From JAAYRQ01 sp035647815 (lineage in GTDB: Bacteria > Bacillota > Syntrophomonadia > Syntrophomonadales > Syntrophomonadaceae), in NCBI GenBank assembly GCA_035647815.1, contig DASRMR010000008.1:62001-126000 (forward strand): a DNA stretch of 64,000 bases, given 5' to 3'. The position numbers were made by a program, and so were the translations under genes. This document shows, in pieces, positions 57,942 through 64,000 of the stretch (its first letter is position 1; every line of letters begins with the position of its first letter). The notes beneath the pieces are model-generated. The model did no database searches and had not been told where the DNA came from. It saw only the letters and a list, made by a program, of their open reading frames with translations.

Positions 57942-58078
57942 TTTCTTTAAATTATTAATTAATCTTATATTTAAAAAAGGAATAAAAGACTCTTTGCTCG
58001 AATATTCTAATATATGCGAATTGTCTGACTTTTTAGTCGCATAAATAATTTAAAAAATGTTTTTGGGGGGATTTAATT
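57942..58078 (+). repeat. Leader of CoA-transferase copy 2
   Basis: This is the diverged copy of 55950-56095, with the conserved 18-base block at 57999-58016, 63 bases before the start (72 in copy 1). GACTTTTTAGTC, a small inverted repeat, lies at 58027-58038; copy 1 has only a degraded form. GGGGGG precedes the TTG start. Confidence 0.65.
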
Positions 58079-59446
58079 TTGGGTACTTTTTTAAGACAAT
58101 ACAAAGAAAAACTTATTACTGCTGAACAAGCAGCACAATTAGTAGATTCTAATGTCATCATTGATTATGGCATGTTTGCAACGAAACCTGTTGACTTTGA
58201 TATTGCTTTAGCTAAACGAGCTGGTAGTGGCCTAGAAAATGTTGCTATTCGTGGCACTGGAACTGTACTTCCTATACCGGAAGTTATAAAAGGTGATCCA
58301 GAACAAAAGAGTTTCCAATATTTTAGCTGGTATTTCACCGCTATTGATCGTAGGGCTGGGGATTTTGGCTTAGCAGCCCATAATCCATTTAATTACCATG
58401 AAGCTACTGGATTAGCTTATGATGTGAAAAATGAACATTTATTCCCTGATGTTTGGGTAGCACAAGTTACTCCTATGGATAAACATGGCTGTTTTAATTT
58501 CGGCATAGGCAATTCTCATAATCGTGGTTTAGCCTTAAATTCTAAAATTGCTATAGTCGAAGTGAATGAGAATCTGCCTCGTTGTTTAGGTGGTAATGAT
58601 GAATATGTCCATATTAGTGAAGTAGATTATATTATAGAAGGATCTAATTCGCCAGTATTTGCTACTCCACCATCTCCGGCTCCATCAGATGAGGATGTGA
58701 AAATAGCAGAGTTAATAGTAGAAGAAATAATAGATGGCTCTTGTATTCAGCTAGGAATTGGCGCTATGCCCAATCTAATCGGGAATATGATAGCAAATTC
58801 CGACTTAAAAGACTTAGGTATTCAAAGTGAAATGTTCTGTGATGCTTATGTTAAAATGTATGAAGCTGGGAAAGTCACTAATGCCAAAAAAGCCTACGAT
58901 ATTAACAAAACCACTTATTCTTTTTGTTTAGGTACAAATGAGACTTATGAATTTATAGATGATAATCCTTTGCTTGCTTCATGTGCAGTCGGTTATACTA
59001 ATGACCCATCTAAAATTGCTCTGCATGATAATGTCATCTCCATTAATAATATTCTAGAAGTCGATCTTTTATCCCAAGTCTGTTCGGAAAGTTCTGGACT
59101 TAGACAAATATCTGGTACTGGTGGTCAACTTGACTTTGTTATTGGTGGTTTTCATTCTAAAGGTGGTAAGGCATTTTTAGCCTTCTCATCAACCTTTACA
59201 GATAAAGAAGGCAAGTTACATTCTCGTATTAAACCTTTGTTAACTCCTGGTGCTACTGTTACTGTCCCCAGAAGCCAAGTTAACTATTTAGTTACTGAAT
59301 ATGGTAAATACAACCTTAAAGCACTTTCTACTTGGGGTCGGGCTGAAGCACTAATTAATTTAGCTCATCCTGATTTTCGTGATGATTTAATCAGGGATGC
59401 TAAGGAAATGAAAATTTGGTCTAAGACTAACCGTATACCGTTTTAG
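58079..59446 (+). CDS. Acetyl-CoA hydrolase/transferase family CoA-transferase, copy 2
   Basis: The 455 residues have the same function class and motifs as copy 1 (catalytic Glu251 in GIQSEMFCDAY; SGTGGQLDFVIGGFHSKGGK). Differences from copy 1 cluster in the first 150 residues, including a 2-residue indel near residue 117 (DVKNEHLFPDVW against DVDNTHPHLLPDVW). Residues 194-270 are almost unchanged. The start is TTG 58079 behind GGGGGG. Tandem retention with separate leaders suggests dosage or different regulation. Confidence 0.9.
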   Translation: MGTFLRQYKEKLITAEQAAQLVDSNVIIDYGMFATKPVDFDIALAKRAGSGLENVAIRGTGTVLPIPEVIKGDPEQKSFQYFSWYFTAIDRRAGDFGLAAHNPFNYHEATGLAYDVKNEHLFPDVWVAQVTPMDKHGCFNFGIGNSHNRGLALNSKIAIVEVNENLPRCLGGNDEYVHISEVDYIIEGSNSPVFATPPSPAPSDEDVKIAELIVEEIIDGSCIQLGIGAMPNLIGNMIANSDLKDLGIQSEMFCDAYVKMYEAGKVTNAKKAYDINKTTYSFCLGTNETYEFIDDNPLLASCAVGYTNDPSKIALHDNVISINNILEVDLLSQVCSESSGLRQISGTGGQLDFVIGGFHSKGGKAFLAFSSTFTDKEGKLHSRIKPLLTPGATVTVPRSQVNYLVTEYGKYNLKALSTWGRAEALINLAHPDFRDDLIRDAKEMKIWSKTNRIPF

Positions 59447-59465
59447 GGTTGGGGAGGGCTATTCA

Positions 59466-59507
59466 CGCAAACTGGCGCGGAGTTTTGGTGACTTGCGCTA
59501 GTTCGCG
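59466..59507. terminator. Convergent hairpin between CoA-transferase copy 2 and pyrG
   Basis: CGCAAACTGGCGC pairs with GCGCTAGTTCGCG (11 of 13 positions) around a 16-base loop. It overlaps the pyrG stop. It could terminate or insulate both convergent genes, but no T-run is present, so the role is uncertain. Confidence 0.5.
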
Positions 59508-61114
59508 GGAATTCTTTCTTCCTGATACTTCAAAGCCGCCTCGACGAAGCCCATGAACAAAGGATGGGGCCTATTGGGTCTAGATTTGTATTCTGGATGG
59601 AATTGACAACCTACAAACCACGGATGGTCAGGTAATTCCATAATCTCTATGAATTTTCCGTCAGGAGAAATTCCACTCATAAGCATGCCGTTCTTTTCCA
59701 GAATTTCTCGATAATCATTATTTATCTCATATCTGTGGCGATGTCTTTCTTTTATATCATTAGAACCGTATAAATATTGAGCCTTGCTCCCGTCTTTTAA
59801 ATGGGTTGAATAGGAACCTAACCGCATAGTTTTATCTTTTCCTGCATTGTTAGGTAAATCAAATTGATGAACTACTGGATAAGGTGAATTATGATCAAAT
59901 TCTTCACTGTTAGCACCTTCCAGATTACAAACATTACGAGCAAAGTCAATAACAGCACATTGCATACCTAAACTTATACCTAGGAAAGGAATTTTATTCT
60001 CCCTCGCATACTTTGCAGTAGCTATTTTCCCTTCGATACCTCGTCCCCCAAAACCACCAGGTACTAAAATAGCATCTACACCATTTAATATATCATGGAT
60101 ATCGCCTTTTTCAACTTCTGCTGCATTAATCCATCTAATTTCAACTTCTGATTTATAACAAAAACCCGCATGGTTAAGAGATTCAGCTATACTAAGATAG
60201 GCATCAGGTAGTTCTACATATTTGCCGACTAATCCTATAATTAACTTCTTATCTACATTTCTTACTCTAGCTACTATCTCTTCCCATTCACGATAATCAG
60301 GTTCCACACAAGACATATTAAGCTGGTCCATAACTTGTTGATCTAAGTTCTCTTCAGCCAACATCAATGGCACTTCATAAATAGAACTAACATCCTTAAG
60401 TTGAATAACAGCTCCACGATCGACATCACAAAATAAGGCTAGTTTTGCTTTAACATCTTCTGTTAAGTCTTTCTCCGTTCTGCAAACTAATATATCCGGT
60501 TGAATTCCTATGCTTCTTAATTCTTTTACACTATGTTGGGTAGGTTTAGTTTTTAGTTCCCCAGCAGTCTTAATATAAGGCACTAGAGTAACATGAATAT
60601 ACAAAACATCTTCTTTACCTATATCATATTTTAATTGACGTATAGCCTCCAAAAAAGGAAGTGATTCAATATCCCCTACTGTGCCACCTATTTCACTTAT
60701 AACTACATCGGGATTATCCATCTTTTCGATGAGGGTAACCCGATTTTTAATTTCGTTAGTAATATGAGGAATTACCTGAACTGTTTGTCCTAAATAATCC
60801 CCACTCCGTTCCTTATCTAATACAGTCTGATAAATTCTCCCTGTCGTGCAATTAGCATATTGAGTAAGATTTACATCTACAAATCTTTCATAATGGCCTA
60901 CATCTAAATCAGTTTCCGCACCATCCTCAGTCACATATACTTCTCCATGTTGATAAGGGCTCATAGTCCCTGGATCTACATTTATATAGGGGTCAAATTT
61001 CTGTAATGCTACCTTTAATCCTCTGCTTTTAAGCAATCTTCCGAGAGATGCCGCCGTAATCCCTTTTCCGAGTGATGAAACAACTCCACCAGTAATAAAA
61101 ATATGTTTAGCCAC
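59498..61114 (-). CDS. pyrG: CTP synthase with Ser in place of the glutaminase Cys
   Basis: PyrG aminates UTP to CTP. The 538 residues have a normal synthetase domain (ITGGVVSSLGKGITAASLGR P-loop; KFDPYINVDPGTMSPYQHGE; ISEIGGTVGDIES). The class I glutamine amidotransferase domain has GGFGGRGIEGK (oxyanion region) and His506/Glu508 in GCQFHPEYKSRP. The nucleophile motif, expected as GICLGMQ, reads GISLGMQ: Ser381 replaces Cys through AGT instead of TGT. Everything else is intact, so glutamine use may be reduced while ammonia-dependent synthesis would remain. The start is GTG 61114. Confidence 0.96.
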   Translation of the reverse strand: MAKHIFITGGVVSSLGKGITAASLGRLLKSRGLKVALQKFDPYINVDPGTMSPYQHGEVYVTEDGAETDLDVGHYERFVDVNLTQYANCTTGRIYQTVLDKERSGDYLGQTVQVIPHITNEIKNRVTLIEKMDNPDVVISEIGGTVGDIESLPFLEAIRQLKYDIGKEDVLYIHVTLVPYIKTAGELKTKPTQHSVKELRSIGIQPDILVCRTEKDLTEDVKAKLALFCDVDRGAVIQLKDVSSIYEVPLMLAEENLDQQVMDQLNMSCVEPDYREWEEIVARVRNVDKKLIIGLVGKYVELPDAYLSIAESLNHAGFCYKSEVEIRWINAAEVEKGDIHDILNGVDAILVPGGFGGRGIEGKIATAKYARENKIPFLGISLGMQCAVIDFARNVCNLEGANSEEFDHNSPYPVVHQFDLPNNAGKDKTMRLGSYSTHLKDGSKAQYLYGSNDIKERHRHRYEINNDYREILEKNGMLMSGISPDGKFIEIMELPDHPWFVGCQFHPEYKSRPNRPHPLFMGFVEAALKYQEERIPAN

Positions 61115-61181
61115 TATATAGCCCCTCTCTTTTCCCCTACTAAAACACCGAATCTTTTAAAATTTTACTCCGTTTATACTA

Positions 61182-61823
61182 TTAGGTCAACCAGGATAAA
61201 TAATCTAATAGTATTACTTGTTTATCTGTTCCCCAAGCCGCTGGGCTAATTTCTATATAAGGTTTTTTCGTTACAATATCACAAGAACTTGTAAACTCCT
61301 CAACTGGAGCTAATTCAAATGAAAGATGAGGAGTATCATAATGCATAGGAATAATTATCTTCGGTGCTAGTTGATCTACTATATATAATGCTTCTTTAGC
61401 ATCGACCGTAAAAGTACCTCCAACTGGAATAAATAATATATCCACTTTCCCTATTTCTTGTATAGTTTTTTCATCGAGCACATGACCTAAGTCCCCCAGA
61501 TGAACTAGGTTTATATCTTCAGCAATTATCTTATAAATAATATTCGAACCTCTTAAAAGACCCTTTTCAGAATCATGGTATGAGGCAATACCCCTAAAGA
61601 TAATCTCATTAGTTTGAATTTCTTCAAGAGTATTAATAACTTGGGGCTCTCCTTTTAGAAGATGTACTGCATTATGATCAAAATGATTATGACTAACAGT
61701 AGCATAATCAACTTCTTTATTATAAGTTTGATAACCTATGGTTTCATCAAAAGGGTCAGTAATTATAGTTTTGCCTAAAGTCTCTATTAAAAAACTAGCA
61801 TGGCCTAACCATTCTATTTTCAT
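61182..61823 (-). CDS. UPF0173-type metal-dependent hydrolase (beta-lactamase fold)
   Basis: The 213-residue metallo-beta-lactamase-fold protein has GHASFLIETLGKTIITDPF at the start, the metal motif TVSHNHFDHNAV, NLVHLGDLGHVL and PVGGTFTVDAKEAL. It ends with MHYDTPHLSFELAPVEEF. This pattern matches the UPF0173 (YtkL-like) family, whose substrate is unknown. The ATG at 61823 follows GGAGAAA, and the stop of rpoE is 1 base away. In Bacillus rpoE and pyrG are adjacent; here this gene separates them. Confidence 0.9.
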   Translation of the reverse strand: MKIEWLGHASFLIETLGKTIITDPFDETIGYQTYNKEVDYATVSHNHFDHNAVHLLKGEPQVINTLEEIQTNEIIFRGIASYHDSEKGLLRGSNIIYKIIAEDINLVHLGDLGHVLDEKTIQEIGKVDILFIPVGGTFTVDAKEALYIVDQLAPKIIIPMHYDTPHLSFELAPVEEFTSSCDIVTKKPYIEISPAAWGTDKQVILLDYLSWLT

Positions 61824-61824
61824 G

Positions 61825-62058
61825 CTATTTCTCCGACCTTACACGGTTAATATCATAAAACCAGTAACCTTCCCCTTGATAATCTAAACGATTATCCATA
61901 TTTAGACGAGTATAGATAGAAGTTAAAGTATCTTTATCTTTTTTGCGTTTCATTTTAGTGGCAATTTCCTTAATCAAATCAGCATAAAAAATTGGTTCTT
62001 GTTTTTCAGTCATGATTTCGATAGCCCAATCTGCTTCACTTTTTTTTCTTAGTATCAT
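61825..62058 (-). CDS. rpoE: RNA polymerase delta subunit-like protein, N-terminal domain only
   Basis: The 77 residues correspond to the winged-helix (HARE-HTH) domain of the delta subunit: AIEIMTEKQEPIFYADLIKE, then TLTSIYTRLNMDNRL and YQGEGYWFYDINRV. The long acidic tail of Bacillus delta, which displaces nucleic acids from RNA polymerase, is missing. The ATG at 62058 follows AGGAGGG. It lies 14 bases after the argS stop, so argS-rpoE-hydrolase-pyrG is probably one unit. Function as a true delta subunit is uncertain without the tail. Confidence 0.85.
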   Translation of the reverse strand: MILRKKSEADWAIEIMTEKQEPIFYADLIKEIATKMKRKKDKDTLTSIYTRLNMDNRLDYQGEGYWFYDINRVRSEK

Positions 62059-62072
62059 TAATTAAATCCCTC

Positions 62073-63755
62073 CTACATATGTTTGGGTGCACTGACCCCT
62101 AGTATAGTTAGCGCGTTCTTAATAGTTATTCTCGTAATATCCATAAGTAATAATCTAGCATTTTGAAGCTCTAGATCATCATTTAAGACTCGGTTGCTAT
62201 TATAAAAACTATGAAATAGCCCGGCTAAATCCATAACATAATGAGCAATACGATGAGGAGCCATAAATCTGGCAGCAGTCATAATTTCCTCCGGAAAATC
62301 AGCAATCTTACGTAATAAATCTAATTCCTCGGTTTCTTTTAGCAAAGCAACATCGATATTAGCAAGATCAGGCATCGAGATTCCCGCCATATCTGCTTGT
62401 CTAAATATACTGCAAATACGTGCATGAGCATATTGTACATAATAAACTGGATTATCTTGGCTTTGTTTTTTAGCTAATTCTAAATCAAAATCTAAGTGGC
62501 TATCAGGATTGCGCATCACAAAGAAAAAACGAGCCGCATCCTTGCCGACTTCATCTATTAGCTCATCTAAGGTAACTAAAGTACCAGTTCGCTTAGACAT
62601 TTTAACAATATTACCCCCACGATAAAGTCGCACTAGCTGCATTATTAGTATTTCTAATCTATCTTGATTATACCCTAATGCCTCTACCGCTCCTTTCATG
62701 CGGCCTACATGCCCATAATGATCAGCACCCCATATATTTATGACTTTATCAAAACCTCTTTTAAATTTATCTTGATGATATGCAATATCAACAGCAAAAT
62801 AAGTAGGTAACCCGTTAGAACGCATTACTACTTCATCTTTCTCATCTCCAAATAATGAAGCTTTGAACCATCTGGCATCTTCTTGTTCGTAGATATAGCC
62901 TTTTTCCTCTAATTGCTCCAAAATAACATCAATCTTATTACCTTGGTGAAGAGTCTTTTCACTAAACCATACATCATATGTTATCCCAAAATTTCCCAAA
63001 GTAGTTTTAATATATTTTATTTTTTCATCAATTGCGTATTCTACCATATATTTTCTGCGTTCTTCTTGCGATAACTCTAGCAAACCATCTTTTTGTTCAC
63101 GAATAATATCTTTTACCGTATCGACCACATCTTGTCCTGCATAACCATTATCAGGAAAAGGTATGTCATGTCCAGTCAATTGTAAATATCTGGCTTCTAA
63201 TGAGGCAGCAAATACTTCAATTTGGTTACCTGCATCATTAATATAAAATTCTCTTTCCACCTCATTGCCTGCAAACTTTAAAATATTTGCTAAGCTATCA
63301 CCTATTGCTCCACCTCTAGCATTACCCATATGCAGATTACCAGTCGGATTAGCACTCACAAATTCAACTTGTATCTTTTTACCGGTACTAATATTGGAGC
63401 CATAAAAATCACCTAATTCTTTGACTAAAGCAGGTATTTTATATAACCAATTATTATTTAGGTAAATATTGATAAAACCGGCTCCTGCAACTTCTATCTT
63501 GTCAATATATTCGTTTTTTTCTAAATCTATTACATCTACAATACTCTCTGCTATCTTTCGTGGAGAAGTTCTTGCTTGTTTTGCCATTAGCATAGCAATA
63601 TTACACGCAAAATCTCCATGTCCTTTTTCACGAGGGACTTCTATTACAAACAAAGGTATTTCTTCAAAGCTAAATACCCCGCTATTCTGGCATGAATGTA
63701 ATGCGTCAATAATTATCTGCCTTATATTTTCGTGCATCTGTAGTACCAGATTCAT
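62073..63755 (-). CDS. argS: Arginyl-tRNA synthetase
   Basis: This class I synthetase charges tRNA-Arg. The 560 residues show the N-terminal tRNA-binding domain (IFVIEVPREKGHGDFACNIA-like block), the HIGH motif in FVSANPTGNLHMGNARGGAI, the KMSKS-type VKMSKRTGTLVTLDELIDEV, and the C-terminal DALR anticodon domain ending LTILGVSAPKHM. I start at ATG 63755 because GGAGG lies 5 bases upstream; the frame to 63767 overlaps that site. It is upstream of rpoE, as in many Firmicutes. Confidence 0.96.
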   Translation of the reverse strand: MNLVLQMHENIRQIIIDALHSCQNSGVFSFEEIPLFVIEVPREKGHGDFACNIAMLMAKQARTSPRKIAESIVDVIDLEKNEYIDKIEVAGAGFINIYLNNNWLYKIPALVKELGDFYGSNISTGKKIQVEFVSANPTGNLHMGNARGGAIGDSLANILKFAGNEVEREFYINDAGNQIEVFAASLEARYLQLTGHDIPFPDNGYAGQDVVDTVKDIIREQKDGLLELSQEERRKYMVEYAIDEKIKYIKTTLGNFGITYDVWFSEKTLHQGNKIDVILEQLEEKGYIYEQEDARWFKASLFGDEKDEVVMRSNGLPTYFAVDIAYHQDKFKRGFDKVINIWGADHYGHVGRMKGAVEALGYNQDRLEILIMQLVRLYRGGNIVKMSKRTGTLVTLDELIDEVGKDAARFFFVMRNPDSHLDFDLELAKKQSQDNPVYYVQYAHARICSIFRQADMAGISMPDLANIDVALLKETEELDLLRKIADFPEEIMTAARFMAPHRIAHYVMDLAGLFHSFYNSNRVLNDDLELQNARLLLMDITRITIKNALTILGVSAPKHM

Positions 63756-63865
63756 AATTTCCTCCATTCTTTTTTTTACTATAATCTATATTCTACATAA
63801 AGGTTGGCAAAACTAAATTATAGGGCAAACCTTTAAAACCTAATTTAAAATAAGGAGGTACTTTT

Positions 63866-64000
63866 ATGCTTATTAAACCAGGTGAACAAACTTTATTAGC
63901 CTATTTCAGTGATTACAAGCTAGCTAAGAAAACACTTTTAATCCTAGAAGAACATGGCTTTACTGATATCCATATAGATCCCATTAATTATTTTAAAAAT
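63866..64000 (+). CDS. Unidentified protein, N-terminal 45 residues (cut by window edge)
   Basis: The ATG at 63866 has a strong TAAGGAGG 7 bases upstream, and the frame is open to the end. The sequence reads LIKPGEQTLLAYFSDYKLAK, then TLLILEEHGFTDIHIDPIN. There is no signal peptide or known motif in this stretch. It is divergent from argS, so the 110-base gap should hold promoters for both. The pattern of one helix then a beta strand (FTDIHID) might suit a small alpha/beta domain, but no family is assigned. Confidence 0.7.
   Translation, partial: MLIKPGEQTLLAYFSDYKLAKKTLLILEEHGFTDIHIDPINYFKN

Overview
The window is AT-rich chromosomal DNA from a spore-forming, low-GC Firmicute, most likely a member of the Clostridia. 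Evidence includes sigH, spo0F, spoIID and spoIIID, a Cys-specific T-box, a CtsR/McsA/McsB/ClpC operon, a flagellar rod gene and strong Shine-Dalgarno sequences. Two tandem butyryl-CoA:acetate-type CoA-transferases point to butyrate metabolism, so a syntrophic or butyrate-forming anaerobe related to Syntrophomonadaceae is a reasonable inference. The species cannot be fixed from this sequence alone. Almost every gene is on the minus strand. The exceptions are one small gene at 14.9 kb, the two CoA-transferases at 56-59.4 kb and a partial gene at the right end.

Layout in plus-strand order: (1) 0-5 kb: rplL(partial)-rplJ-rplA-rplK-nusG-secE-rpmG, then five tRNA genes (Met, Thr, fMet, Tyr, Thr) and sigH. 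(2) 5-13 kb: rlmB, thyX, mrnC, cysS-cysE under a T-box, gltX, a DUF1002 protein, ispF-ispD. (3) 13.5-22.5 kb: a PIN/TRAM protein, a small plus-strand gene, disA-radA and clpC-mcsB-mcsA-ctsR with a CtsR operator. (4) 22.7-31.2 kb: envelope, cell-shape and sporulation genes: an FtsA-like protein with a repetitive C-terminal half, a TagA-type glycosyltransferase, a flagellar rod protein, mbl/mreB, spoIIID, spoIID, murA and ywmB. (5) 31.5-39 kb: the F-type ATP synthase operon. (6) 39-49 kb: nucleotide and translation genes: MazG-like, dCMP deaminase, rpiB, a phosphatase, mntP, tsaC-prmC-prfA, a decayed DUF1385 gene, rpmE, yhaM, a LysM/M23 protein and rho. (7) 49-56 kb: glpX-fsa-fba-spo0F, a Yip1-like membrane protein, sppA, alr and a FemAB-type protein. 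(8) 56-64 kb: two CoA-transferases, pyrG, a metallo-hydrolase, a short rpoE and argS.

The content is mostly conserved housekeeping DNA whose order matches that known from Bacillus and Clostridia (murA-spoIID-spoIIID-mbl; rpoE-pyrG-spo0F-fba-fsa-glpX-rho-rpmE). I found no phage, insertion sequence, CRISPR array or defence system, and no clearly new multi-gene system. The interesting signals are local: a Cys-to-Ser change at the glutaminase nucleophile of CTP synthase; a duplicated C-terminal module in CysRS; a chain of repeated domains on an FtsA-like ATPase; apparent ATT and CTG start codons for nusG and tsaC; a beheaded DUF1385 gene; a tandem CoA-transferase duplication that carries its flanks; and small palindrome-rich repeats in the tRNA cluster and between the CoA-transferases. 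Several starts given here are internal to the longest open frame because a Shine-Dalgarno sequence decides them.
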